Shown here one piece after another: positions 1 through 11,629 of a stretch of 62,000 nucleotides of DNA; position 1 is the stretch's first letter, and each line of letters begins with the position of its first letter. The DNA is taken from positions 1-62,000 of the forward strand of contig NW_026970969.1 of NCBI RefSeq assembly GCF_963678635.1, written 5' to 3'. The stretch is from Symsagittifera roscoffensis (taxonomy: Eukaryota > Xenacoelomorpha > Acoela > Convolutidae). The notes under the pieces were generated by a model. It had not been told where the DNA came from and did not search any database. It saw nothing but the letters and a program-made list of their open reading frames with translations. A program made the translations under genes and the position numbers.

Positions 1-3000
1 AGCTTAAGATAACACAACGTAATTGACGTTCATCGAAACGCATTGGAACTACAACATGGCACTTATATCTTTTCGGAAACATCTGTTTTCCAATTAGTGT
101 GAGAGCAACGTTTAGTGTGAAACAGCTGTCATCTCGATGGAATCCAATGAATCAGGTAGAATGTTGAACATAAAGCTTGATTTCTTATCTCACAGTTTCA
201 AACAAATAACGGTTTTTCGAGAATAAGTCTTGTTAAAATAGAAAATAAATATCGATTCAAAAATGAAAAGATATAGCATGCTGCTATCTATATTGATCCT
301 TAGCGATCAGAGCTTGAATACAAAAGCTTGGATTACCTCAAACATATAATGAAAGAAATGTCAAACTCCTAATAACACAATAAGTTGTTAGTGAACGATC
401 AGATTTTTGAGTCAAAAAGCCATCTTCTATAGAGAGGCAAAATCGTAATCAGGGAAACCGTCAGAAAAGTGTATTTATATCACAAAAAATAACAAAATTT
501 ATTTTGTTGAGCAAAAGGTTAATCGATGATAAAAACTGATAGCGCTCATTACTTTTGAATAGAAAGCTCTAGCTGAAACCAATTTGACAATAACTACAAA
601 TTACTGTGAACAGTTGACAAGATTGTGGTATCCAACTAACCAGCTGTTTAATTGCATTTTTTGTAGTTTTTGTAAAGCTTGAATGGAAAAAAAAATTGGA
701 AGCTCAAATAAAACCCCCAATTCGTATCAAGTTTGTCCAGATATTGACATAGTTTGTGTCGCAGCTTTCCCGATTGAGGTTGGTCTAATTTGATTAACTG
801 CTTTCTTTAAGGCCGCAGTAAGTTTTCAATTGCTTTATTCGATAGTTAATCTGTTTTGTCGTATATATTTACAAAAATAGCAACAGTTTTCCCCTGTTTT
901 TAGGTCCACTATGATGAACTTTTTCAGAAAAAAATCTATTTGCACAATAATTTTTTAAAGGTTTTCTAGGGGCCTCGGAAAAAATATTTTACTCTTTTTC
1001 TATAAAAAGTGATTCATGCAATTCTTAGAAATGACTCTTGCAAAATTAATGGGCGCTTTTTAAGATCTTAAGCAACTTCAATTTTTTAGCTCTTTCAAAA
1101 TTCTCTATAATAACAGAGTTTTGTCATAAGTAAAGGACGTTTCTCTGCCTCGTGAAGACACGGATAAGGAAAATATCAAAACCTTCCAGCATATACCATG
1201 ATTTTAGAGTTTTTCGTAATTTGCTTGGTATTTTACCTTCTTTTGGCTGAGAGCAGTTTTTCATTCTTTTTTTGTTCAAATTGATCTTCAATTTCCGCTT
1301 AAATAAGTGTGGCGGCCGCCGCACTTCAAGAAAATGCTTTTTTTGCAATTCAGCAATAAAACATGCCTTTTGGGGAAAAATAGTTCAACGACGCCAACAG
1401 TTAAGCTACAGTGGAAAAATTTTGTGCTCTCCTATATACCACATAATATGATTGGTATTTATAGTCATTATTTTACATATAAACAGGCCAATAATCCCAA
1501 ATTCTAGAAGAAAAACAAGAACCAACCAAATTTTAATGAACCTAGTCATTTCCGCTGTCAAAAAGTCAAACAGTGGGAAGTAACAATGAGCTTACGGAAG
1601 TTTTACACTACTGTAGACAGTATCGGTAGATTGTTAGATCGTATACTTTATCATAAACTGTATCTTGAGATAACAGTTTAGTTTCTTTTTCAGAATTTAC
1701 ACTTCCACATACACATATTTGTTCATACGCACTCAAATTTGTACTTACTTATAAAATTTTCAACCCAATATAACTTTTTTTCTTTATCATAGCAGTTTTT
1801 TTTAGAATCAAGAACGTTGCCGAATACCACCGTGGAACAAACAAAACGAAAACAATTGTTCTACCCCTTGGTACGCAGAGTCAGAGCCAAAGCTGTTATA
1901 AAGACAAACAAAAATGTTATGAACTTTCTCCGAGGTAATTATTTCAATAATTTAGATACAACTTTAACATGTTTTTAGTAAAACTGGGTACTGATCGAAT
2001 CATGGCATTGTTGGCCATGTTAGTCCACTTGAATTATATTACATCAAGAATTTCCGGTCGATGATGCTATCGACTAAGTTAGGGTATAGATTGCAATTTT
2101 TTTGAAATTTAGAATAGAATGATTCTGTATCAAATTATGTACCATGATTGAAAAATAGAAGAAAAAGTGAAAATTCTCCAGTTCTGTATGAAGATTCTGT
2201 TTAATTGGAATATGTAAACGTATGGTTTAATACAGGTAGGGCGTGAGCTAAAGCCAAGAAAAGATGTTTTTTGGAATCATTTAAAGTCAAAGGTAGGAAA
2301 CTTTGTAATTTTTAGACAAGCCTTTCGAACTTTTTTCTCCCAAAACGGCAAAACTCATTTTTCACATTTCTCAGATCTAAATTGATCTACAACTTGTTCT
2401 TACACTGTTCGAATTGCTAGAAAAAGTGATGAAACTCGATGCAGAACAGTCGAATTTTCGCACTACAAGGAAAATTGGAATCAGACGCACCATTTGAAAA
2501 ATATTACCCACCAAACATTCAAATTAGACTCATTTTCTCACCATTTTTTCTATTTTAAAATTTTTAGGTATTTTTAACCAAACTTTGCGTCCGAACTTCT
2601 CGTTTCAATTGATTGAATCCAGCAAAAGAATGCCATGATAATGATTCACTCTATAATTTTCATGAAAAACCCAATTTCAGATTCTATAATGAGCCACGCA
2701 GTTCAAGTTCTAATAAAATTGAACTTTGTGTTAATAAATATTTTCCAATTTTTCAGCTCAGTTTCAGCAGACAATTTCTGTTTTTAACTAGAATCCTTCA
2801 AATCTAGTTAAAATTCGAAAGCTTATTTATTCAGCTTTAAAACTGTTAAAAACTTTCAGGATGACTTGATTGTCGTTGATGATACCCGCAAAGAAATTTT
2901 AACGAAACAGATTATTTTTAATTAGCTACAGCAGGTCGACATTAAAAAAATTTCCACGTTTTTTACATGAAGCTTTTTTTGAATCATTTAAAAAGCAATA

Positions 3001-4970
3001 ACTGAGTGGGAATTGTGAAAATTGAGTTTAACCGTTTTAGGAGAAAAAAAATCAAAGAGCTTGCCTAAAAACTACAAACTTTGACCAAAGACAACTAATA
3101 AATCAGCTTAAGTTTTCCGACAAGTGTATCAGTTGGCGGCGAAAGCAACCTTGGTTCTTTTGTTGAAAATTTTAAATCTCAAATACCAAATCTTCAGAAT
3201 GTCTTTGATTATCGTTAAACATAATTCCCACGTCGTCATCTAGTTTCTACTCAGCAGCTTCAAAAGCTGTCATCACTCCTCTTGAAAACGAAAGAGAAAG
3301 ATAGATGTATGAGGAAGGAAATGCTCAATAGTCAGCATTGTAGATCAATTTTTACAACAACTGATTCAAAGTTTGTTAGATCACTTTGGGATTATTTTGT
3401 AAATGTTTTCTTGGACCAACAAACATATTTTTCATCGAGAATAAGAAAACACCATTTTAGAAAAAGGTTGGTCCCATGATTACTGGTTCTTCGAGTCGAA
3501 AATTCATTGTGTATTCAAATTAAACTAGAAACTGTTAATCTAGAACATAAAGCATGTCATATGCTCCAGAGGAAAAAAGAACTATACCACATCTCAAACC
3601 GTTCAAAGTCCAATTATTCAACACAAATCGTCTCAACCCAAATAATGTAAAAGTCGCCTACTTAAGTCACAAATGAGGTTATTGAAAAATTGGCCCCATA
3701 ACCATTGTCTCAAGAGTCAAGGACAATATCTCTTGTGTCTTTCTACCTCGAACGGTCGGAGCCAATTCGGTTCACTTGCGACATGAGACTAAAACCCTCG
3801 TTACAGCTTAAAGGCTACTACCAAAAAACCCCCCCACTCTAGAATATAAGAACGTCAACAGACTTAGGTCTCAAAATACCCAAAATACGCGAACGCCCTT
3901 AAAAACAGTGTCGGAACAGTCCGTACAGTTACTTTTTATAAGAGAGTGGAACTTTGATCCATTTCAGATGGATCAACCTAAAACTCTCCCCACCTCAACA
4001 TAACAAGTATAAAAACACTCAAGATAACTAAATTGGTTACTCACTTACCAGCACACTCGAGAATTGGAGTAGCTAAATTATTCAACAACTCTAGCATTAA
4101 AGGGAATTAAGTCTTACTCGAGAAGTTTGTAATTATTAAATTCCAGCTTGGGAATTGAGTTTTAACTTGAGAATGAAGTTTTGGGGCTGGACCATTAGGA
4201 GACTTCAGTTATCCCGCTTTCCACAGACGGTTCACTCTGGTCCACTTATGACTTGTGTCTGCTTTGTTCGCAATCGTTCTGTCTTCCATTTCAGGATAAG
4301 ACAGCTGTACTCTAGTGGGATACTATATCTGGAAAATGCGAATATTAATTTCCCACAGTTTTTTCGATCACTTTCCCATAATTGCAGTTCGACTGTTCTG
4401 ATCTTTTTTTTTTCCGAGATTTTCAGTTGTCGCGAGAAAGTTCAGCATATCACGCTCAATTCGAATTTTTGAAAAATTCCATTTCACCCCAAAATCTTGT
4501 CGTTCGTATCGCTCAAGGTCAAACTATCAAAAATGACCGACTGTCACATACTCCCCGACTCAAGATCGATACGTGTCGCCGTCTGCAGGTAAATCCCCAG
4601 AATATCGAGTATTGCTACTGATACAGTGCCAGTAGTCTTTTACAGAAGTTTGCAGCAGATTTCGCTTTGTCTAACCCCAAAAAGTCACAACCATGTTTTT
4701 TAAACCCAATTGTCACACTATCGCTAAACAGCAATCAAAATCTGCAGACACCTTCAGCATAAATTTCCGTTTTGCAAGCTATTGATTCAAATTTCTTTTG
4801 TCCTATTCAATCAGAAATTTGTCATGCAGCATTTTAATTCAAATAAAAGATATAGTATGTTAATAAAAAAATTTTGTTTCGGTAAAATCTCTTTTTCGTG
4901 ACCTCATAATTCATCCAAGTTCAGACTCGAGCCCCTTTTTTTCCTCTAGAACCAAGAAATTCTCACTGAG
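1..4970. other. AT-rich region without recognisable genes
   Basis: Only short open frames (under about 105 codons) occur here, with no family motif and no consistent strand. The sequence is AT-rich with many A and T runs, as in decayed non-coding DNA. An inverted repeat at 2285-3105 is listed separately. The short plus-strand frames at 4155-4621 overlap each other in different frames and show no recognisable domain, so I treat them as chance. Confidence 0.6.
2285..3105. repeat. Imperfect inverted repeat, arms about 85-95 bp, spacer about 0.64 kb
   Basis: The arm at about 2290-2378 is similar to the reverse complement of about 3020-3105. Both carry TTTTTAG(A/G)CAAGC, then TTTTTTCTCC(C/T)AAAACGG and AAACTCA(T/A)TTTTCACA in the same order. 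The arms differ at several positions, so this is an old structure. It could be the ends of a small decayed DNA transposon or a foldback. No transposase-like frame or target-site duplication was seen between or beside the arms. Confidence 0.6.
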
Positions 4971-6031
4971 CTCCATGCTCATTTCGTGTTTCTCGCCTTT
5001 GGCGTGCTAGGCCCTGATACGCTTGACACCCTAATCTGCCTTAGCAGTGTTTCCTCATCACTGGATCTGATCACGGTTTCTTCCCAAGCCTTTAGTTGTT
5101 CGTAAGATCGCATCCATTCTCTCTGTTCTTGCTACCTCTTTGCTTGGGTTGCGAAAATTTCACTTTCGATTCCCTATTCAAGCAAAAGGAGTTGTGAAGA
5201 CTCTTCCAGTATTGATTCCTTCGCATTGGTTTAACTCTAGACACTCTACCTACTCTTTTCGGTGATCGCATCTCGGTGGGTCGGCAAAGGTCTCTTAAAG
5301 GCTTCCGGTCCTATCTCCGCCAGGAACTGTCGATATTCTTTCTGATGCTCTTTCTTATGATCCTTCGTCACCATATATAACCAAGATGTCAGTGTCGCTC
5401 GAAACCACGGGAAGAACCTTATGCGGCTCCATACGTATCTGACCTCCATCGGCATGGCGAATACCTTGCATGCAGTCTCAAACAACTCAAGTTTCCTGCT
5501 GTAATCTATAGCATATATCGATTCCGCTGTCGGTGACTTTGACTACCGATATTTCGTCACGTTCTCCCCGATCCATCGCAACGCCAACAATCTCCTTCTG
5601 CCGAGTCACCTTCTGCCGATGATCGGGTAATCCGATCGACCGAATTTCTTCCACTTCCCATACTAAGCAGAGGTTTGAGTGTTCCGGATACCTAACCGTT
5701 TGTGCCAGACAATGGCATGGGCACTCCCCATGGGAAATATCGATGTTCCGGAGATTGCGTTCTCCCGAAGCTTCCAGTAGAGGTTCCAATTCCATCAACT
5801 TCTCATGTATCATATCATTCTCCTCCAGATTTAGGGCACTATTCATCGGCTTACCGATTGTGTTCTGTCTCTCGAATACAGTCGTGTTTTCGCCTTCCAA
5901 ACCCAAAAGCTCTTCCCCCAGATTTCACTGAAGTCATCTCTTTGTTCCCTTGGTACAATCATCAGGATCTTCCTCAACAGTCTGTGTGAATGGTGCGACA
6001 TTCGAGTCAGTCGTACGCACTTGGGCACCAA
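4970..6031 (-). pseudogene. Broken C-terminal coding segments of the minus-strand element
   Basis: Frames at 5843-6031, 5487-5906 and 5246-5485 on the minus strand follow one another with changes of frame. They are rich in charged and aromatic residues: the 79-codon frame at 5246-5485 has several Trp and Phe, then a Lys/His-rich run. No family was recognised. Downstream, on towards 4970, the minus strand still reads as charged sequence with stops (for example Glu/Gln/Arg-rich near 5120-5050) before it dissolves into AT-rich DNA. The amino-acid order around 5990-6031 resembles the segment near 6623-6660 (a shared LVP-type stretch), which suggests an internal repeat or chance similarity. Confidence 0.4.
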
Positions 6032-6259
6032 GAAGGCTTTGTCAACTATATTCTCGGGCTGGATACCTCCACCATCGCCTGTTTATATAGGTCGGCCATG
6101 ACTGATCCCACCAAGGACTTCGCATTTACTGGCAGACTATAGGCCTCGCTCACGGGAAATCCCATTTCCGCCTCAAGACCAACCTTCCAAACTCTGATTT
6201 ACTTCTGGGTTATTTGCAATGCCCAAGTGGTGCTCAATCTCCAGCATCCCTAATGATTG

Positions 6260-7231
6260 TCAGCTGCACAACCACGAGAAGAACCCCAAAACCGTTGCTA
6301 TATTCACAGTAGTGTTCGTGTAACACTCAGCCACTTTTTGTACTTCACTTGTCTCTCTTTCTGTGATGTCGCCAAACCAAGCGACTAGGTCTTCTCTCTG
6401 GAAAGTCTGTATTGTGACACACGATCGTCCAACAAAAGTGTGCTCTCCGCTTCCACACGTCAGGTCAAGACAACTACCTGGTTTTATCTTCTTCACTGAT
6501 CCTAGCCTACTCGTTGCCTCACCCGACTTCTTGCTCTGAGGTAGGATCAGGTTGTGTTTTAAATTCAGAGTCCCAAGTCCTCATCTTTCATCGGTGCCAG
6601 CCTCACTCGCTCCGTGACCTCTTCAATCAAGCTTGCGTGGGGATGTGGGCACCAGGAAGGCCTCAGCAATTTCCAAACCTCTCCTTAATTCGTAATCAGC
6701 ATGCCATTTCCCTTCCCCATTTTTTCTTTCTACTCTCTTCTTCGAGCGCGGTACGCTTATCACCTTGGGCATCTTCTGATGAATCATGTCTAAGCTCTGT
6801 TTTTCTCTTTCCACTGAATCAATCTCGATTATCTTCTCTGTCCGAAACTTCAACAGCTCTGTCACGTCGTGATTCCTATGAGCGCTCACTGCCTCTGAAT
6901 CCAAGGAAGTGTTGTACGCTATCCCCATTACTCCAGATACATATTGCTATTCTTCCCGTTTGTTGGGTTTCGAGTAATCTTCAGCCGAGGCTAAGTTACG
7001 ATGCACGTCATGTCCCTCTTCAAAATTCTTGTTGTAGAGTCTTTGTATTTCGTCAAGTTTCCCATGATTCTCTAGAGACTGCCTGGAGCCGTCCTCCTTC
7101 CCAATTCCAGTGCTCCGGTATACGTTCAGAATGACCGTGGAGATTCTCCTTTCCATAGTCTTACTTCCCATCGCTTTCTGCTGACACGCTTGGACGGTAC
7201 TGTCGGTAATCACGGACATTAAACACCTCAA
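6260..7231 (-). pseudogene. Broken charged coding segments of the minus-strand element
   Basis: Three minus-strand frames follow each other: 6947-7231 (94 codons), 6623-6928 (101 codons) and 6260-6496 (78 codons). The first two are Glu/Lys/Arg-rich and look helical. The third has a Cys-containing stretch with LDLTCGSGEHTF, then a mixed hydrophobic region. That stretch has a passing resemblance to the Gly-rich motif I of methyltransferases, but no other methyltransferase motif is visible, so I give no function. The segments lie in the reading direction of the rest of the block and are best seen as parts of one decayed polyprotein. Confidence 0.4.
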
Positions 7232-7319
7232 GAAATAAGTAGCAACTTTCCTCCTTGCCAGACGCCAGACTCAAGCCGGAATTAACCCTTGCAACGTGCT
7301 GTACCAGCACTTGATAAAC

Positions 7320-8400
7320 CTACAGATTTTTGCTGCCCAGTTTCAACTTGTCGTGTGAGGTCAACATCTCCCCAACTCTATTACCCTCTAGCTCCATGCG
7401 AACATCAGCTGTCCCGCTGTTCTGACGAAGCGATTTGCCATCAATGGCAACGCGGACGAGGGTGTTCTCATCGCCTCTTCGAAGTAATCCCGCAGTAAGT
7501 TTTGCCAAGTTCGTTTCAGCTGGCTGCCCATTTCTAACTTGTTAACATCGGCTTTTTGTTGGGTAGCCCAATTGCGACGCTCGCGGGACACTCCATGATC
7601 GAGTTTCTTCAGGCAGTCCTCCAGTTCTTTCATTGTCTCCAGAGCCACCCACCACGGTCGAGCGGTATCCCTCGTCCAATTCTTCTCAACAGGGTCGCTG
7701 ACCACTTGTTTCCCGTTAGCCTGGTGCTCGATCGAGATCCATTTTTGCCAGATTCATACGTTTATTACATGCTTACGTTTATCCCACGTTTATCCTTTCA
7801 TCGAACCCCTTTTCGTGTGCGCCCTCTATGTTCTGAAGTCTTCTTCCGTTGCCAAATTCATCGAGACCTCCATCTCTTTGATCACCTCGTCCAGCTTCCT
7901 TGGTTCGGAGCAGCCCTTGTAGGCCGCTGTCTTCCACCGCGCTAGAATCATGGGAGCCGTCTCCCTCAGTTTTTTTTTCAGAGACCGCGTCCGCCGAGGG
8001 ACTACTCAACTCTTCTGCCTCTCTCTTCTTCTTTCGAGACCTTACACCTTTACTTCGGGGCCTCGCCGCTATCATCACTGATTCGACTTCCTTGTCCCAT
8101 CCGGCCCTTCCAACTCTTGCCTCCCCCTTCTCTAGACGTAAGGATATTGATATCTTTGATCATTTTACTAGTCATAACCTTATCCTCATTTCAACCTTAA
8201 TTATTTTATCATCAGTTTTTTGTTCCCGAATAGAGCTGTTTTTACATTCGTTATCTTTGGTTTTCTGCTATGTTTTCCTCAGCTTGACCAGATTGCTCAA
8301 CAACTCCATTCTCGCCTTCTCGTCCAGTCCGTTCCAATCAAAACAGGTTACCCGAACTTCACTATAGTGGTCCATAGCTCTTCTTTGAAGTTCTTCAGCG
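7320..8400 (-). pseudogene. Broken coiled-coil-like coding segments
   Basis: The minus-strand frame at 7779-8078 is very rich in Arg, Lys, Glu, Asp and Ser and looks intrinsically disordered. The next, 7388-7705, has a heptad-like run (ELEDCLKKLDHGVSRER) and reads as a helical segment, and 7320-7508 continues in another frame. Upstream, near 8300-8400, the minus strand also reads as Glu/Arg-rich sequence. No enzyme motif was found. The composition suits a structural (gag-like) polyprotein region, but that is inference from composition and position only. Confidence 0.4.
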
Positions 8401-8699
8401 TGGTCTCGGTTTTCGCTTTCTGGTTAAACTCACTCAAGTATTCCCGCCAAGCCTTCTCATCCAGAGTCTCCAGGAATATCCACTTGTGTCCCTCGAAAGT
8501 GTTCTTCTTACTCTATCTGGCACTCAAGAGTATCATCCCCATAATTGGAATTTTCACTGCTGAGGGTAATTCCAGCTTTTTACGAGGGATTCCCAGTGGT
8601 GGCGTGGCCGTGTTTGCCCAATCGTCTCCACTCAAGTCTTACAATAGCTCATGCGTATTGAAGTCCCTTTCAGCTGGAGCCTGGTGTGGTGTGATCCCC

Positions 8700-9874
8700 A
8701 CCTCCATTTATTCTCCCGCTTCACTGAGATCTCATCAATATGCTCTCCTTCTTCTGATTCAACCCGCCCTTTATCAAGCGCGTCCTTGAATCTATATTCA
8801 ACGGGGTTGCCTCTTCTGTCTCCAGGGGTGCCTACTGATACGGGTGAGGGGTTGTTGGGTCTAGCTTCTGATATTCGCTGAGGGCTACGTATAAGGGCCC
8901 TGCTGCATCCAGCTCTTTCTCTTATTGTTTCCTCTACTTCGTCAGTGAATGCAGGTATTGGACCACCAGCGGGCTATTCATCAACGAAGGTCTTTCTCTT
9001 GACCATCGGGAACTCAGGGACAGCAGTGGGCAGAATTTTTTTCAGTAGTAGCGTTTCCAACTCCCTCTTTACCAGCTCAAAACTTCCTTTCCACGCCGGG
9101 ATTCTCAAGGTCTCTTGTTTTTCTGCCGTCAAAGGATTCAACTTCTAGAACTTAGGGTAAGACTCAATGGGACCTTCTTGTTTCACCCCCCCTCTTCTGC
9201 ACTGCAGTTGTCCCCGGAAATTGAACAATACCAACTCGGGATCCTTGACTTTCCCGAAGAGCACCGTGTCGCACATCCGTGCCCTCAGCTTCTCTTGTCC
9301 CGTCTACCCGTCTAGTACACTTATCAGACTCAAGTGCACCACTGAGTTGCGGAATGCCGCCACGAGCGGTTCCGGAATAGCATATGTCATCGCCGGCCCA
9401 TGGTAACCACAGGTTACAACCTCGCCAAGCTACCTGATCACTGCCAACGGGTCAGATATCATGGCCAAACACAGGTCAGTCAAAAGAGGGATGCCACCAT
9501 TCGCCTCTCGTCTTAGGGTTCCTTTTTTGCCAGTCATGTATCGATTTTGCATCAAGAGGTACTCCACCAGCAACGCCTTCAGTCCGGCCGCGCACTTGTA
9601 CGAGTAGGTTTCTACCCATCGACAGGGGCTCCCCATATTTCATCAACCGATGAAACGCCACCAAACAACTACCCATGAGTTAAGAGCACTAGCGCCAGGT
9701 ACCCGTCAATTCGAAGTGTCTCCACACCTCTACTGAACATGTACGCCGGACCCATATTGAACAGATATCTGGATAAACCAAGTACAAGGTCAGCAAGATG
9801 TTTTTGCGCATGTTCAACTGCTCTTGCACGAACTCCTCGAATATGGTGTCCTTCACATAGAACACCTTAGCCAT
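8700..9874 (-). pseudogene. Broken coding segments downstream of the SGNH-like frame
   Basis: On the minus strand, a frame starting at 9874 (61 codons, ATG) contains a PDICSIWVRR-type stretch. It is followed, across a frame change, by frames at 9476-9676 and 9430-9636 that overlap. The second reads on, past a stop at 9430, as coherent sequence towards about 9130 (with EPLVAAFRNSVVHLSL). Coherence that moves between frames shows this was once continuous coding sequence broken by indels. A YGEP tetrapeptide here (near 9620) recurs in a minus-strand frame at 53464-53670 in the right-hand copy. No family was recognised. Confidence 0.4.
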
Positions 9875-10363
9875 GTTCTTCTTTTTTCAAGATTTTTTTT
9901 TGATTCTTCCTCGTTCCCAGCTCGTCCTTCGCATGCGCTCTCCAGAACCTTCTGATGGTGACTTCGTTTGCCGCTGTGACGAATCTTCCCACCGTCATCT
10001 CCTTTTCTCTGCCACTTCCAGCTGCCCCTCTAGAAACTCCCATATCTTTTTGATGAGAGGTGGAGCATTCTCCCGCGTCTTATCCGTGTCGTTCTCAAGC
10101 CTCGGGGTCAGGAATGTCTCTTTCCTGCGTCAGACGGTGTCCCATTGATTCTAAATGTTTCTCGGCGGCAGCAACATTATTCTTTTCATTGATCGGTCAC
10201 CTCGCTCTGCTTGTCAAGTCCATACCTCGGAATCATAGGCTGGCCGTCAGGTGGCTTATCATCGGGTGATTATCCCTTATCTCCGGACTGAACTTCAATT
10301 GTCGAGCGAGATTCGATATCTCGAGTAAGAGGACCTCGTCCAAACAACGAGGATGTCTGCCAA

Positions 10364-10912
10364 CTAATATCGTCCTCTCAAGGCATGAGACACGTCCGCC
10401 CATGCCGCTGCCAACAACGACTTAAGAAGTCTCAAGTTTCTGGGTTCCAGCTCTCGATTGGGAGCTGCCATCAATACTCGCCACGCATTCCCTTCCGCTA
10501 TCAGGATCATGATTGCGTATACAAACTGCAGTGCAGGCGACATGCTCGCACATCCCGGGGACTTTGTGAACACTACTTTGGCCTTGGATCCGAATCGAGA
10601 AATCACATTTTTCTGCACCACATTCAACGCAGCAAACAATGTCTGGATAGCTTCCCAGATCTTCTTGGGCGTCGGTGCATCCCTTTTCAGATGCTCCGGA
10701 AGTCCTGCAAAAAGCAGCAGCTCTGGCTCGCAAGGCATCTCCGACACAATCGCCAGCACCAAGGTCAGCATCTGGTTCAACTCCGCCCCTGGCAGCAAAT
10801 ACACTAGGGTTTCCTGCCAAAACAGCTTCGGGGACGTCCCCTCGAATTCTGAGTCCGCCATGATGACTACCCTCGCGGCTCGTGGATCCGACCGATCATA
10901 CACTGCCAACAT
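10364..10912 (-). CDS. SGNH/GDSL-hydrolase-like domain fragment in a mobile element
   Basis: The open frame runs back to 10921 but its first ATG is at 10912; counting from 10921 it is 185 codons. Position 10921 follows directly on an in-frame stop, and the natural upstream sequence lies in another frame, so this is an interior fragment and not a complete gene. Visible pattern: a hydrophobic strand then ADS (residues 22-24), a strand then FAGLPEHL (71-78), a strand VVFTKSP (116-122), a strand WRVLMAAPN (147-155), and a C-terminal helix. This alternation of strands and helices with a D-S after the first strand and a G-x-x-x-H block resembles the SGNH/GDSL esterase fold (block I GDS, block III GxND). 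The block I Gly is Ala and the block III Asn-Asp is Pro-Glu, so activity is doubtful. SGNH-type domains are known in some retroelements, for example the ORF1 esterase of CR1-like LINEs. The family call is inference from pattern. Confidence 0.45.
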   Translation of the reverse strand: MLAVYDRSDPRAARVVIMADSEFEGTSPKLFWQETLVYLLPGAELNQMLTLVLAIVSEMPCEPELLLFAGLPEHLKRDAPTPKKIWEAIQTLFAALNVVQKNVISRFGSKAKVVFTKSPGCASMSPALQFVYAIMILIAEGNAWRVLMAAPNRELEPRNLRLLKSLLAAAWADVSHALRGRY

Positions 10913-11629
10913 CTTGGCCAACTATGAAAGTCCACAGGATTTTCCGTTCCTCGGGTCATAGGCATCTGGTGGCTCGGGTCGTAAGCGGCATCTGGTAGCC
11001 CCATGTCTTTCGGCTCCAGCAGCTTGTCCACCACTCTCAACTGTGCAGGAGTTGCCACCTTGATTCTGGCTACACTTGTTCGATTTTTTTTTGGGGGGGG
11101 GGGGTCACTACTATGAGTCCTTGACTCCCCAACAGCTTGAGTGGCCTGTAATTGATCGGTCCCATGATCGATTTCAGCGTAATCCCAGTCAGATCTGCTG
11201 TCTCTATTTTTCTCGCTCTTGAGAAGTGCGCCTCGTGGGCCTTTAACCAATCCACACAATTGTGTCGACTCAAGTCCTCGTGTGACACGTCCTCTAGATC
11301 CAATTCTTTTCTCCTCTTTATATCCCGCGCCCGGCTCGTCTCTGCCGGTCTCTCCACTCACTTGTTATCCAGCACCACCACTGAGGATACCAGCGAATTT
11401 TGGGCGTGGACGACTCTGCCTCTTCGGCCTCAATCGGCGTGGACCCCGGTTGTCTGGACCGGCTGCTCCATGAGCTGTCTCTCGAGCCGACTCTCGCTCC
11501 CAGGCGACTGGACAAGGATCTAGTGGCAAAGAAAGAGGGCATCGGGGGTTGACGGAAGCTGAACTGGGCCGTTTCATCAGGTCCGCTGCTAGCATATTTA
11601 TGTGCCTCTAGAAGACACCATTCAACCAT
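10867..11629 (-). pseudogene. Coding segment upstream of the SGNH-like frame, broken at a homopolymer
   Basis: Two overlapping minus-strand frames, 11070-11357 and 10867-11361, exchange coherence at a run of 12 C then 9 A on the coding strand (plus strand T at 11084-11092, G at 11093-11104). Upstream of the run the first frame reads as natural protein (SRHNCVDWLKAHEAHF and on); downstream the second frame does (TPAQLRVVDKLLEPKDMGL). A frame further upstream, 11318-11629, is Arg/Pro/Ser-rich. The simplest reading is one ancestral protein with a length change in the homopolymer. Near 10915-10940 the coherent frame shifts again into the SGNH-like segment. Confidence 0.45.

Noticed and set aside
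4155-4621. Two overlapping plus-strand frames of 105 and 79 codons
   Set aside because: They are in different frames, have no motif, and stop at random; composition is that of AT-rich chance frames.
6430-6496. LTCGSGEH stretch resembling methyltransferase motif I
   Set aside because: No further methyltransferase motifs and a broken context; too little for a call.
6514-9406. Many plus-strand frames of 60-206 codons
   Set aside because: They are antisense to the coherent minus-strand segments; Ser/Leu/Phe-rich products are typical reverse-strand shadows.
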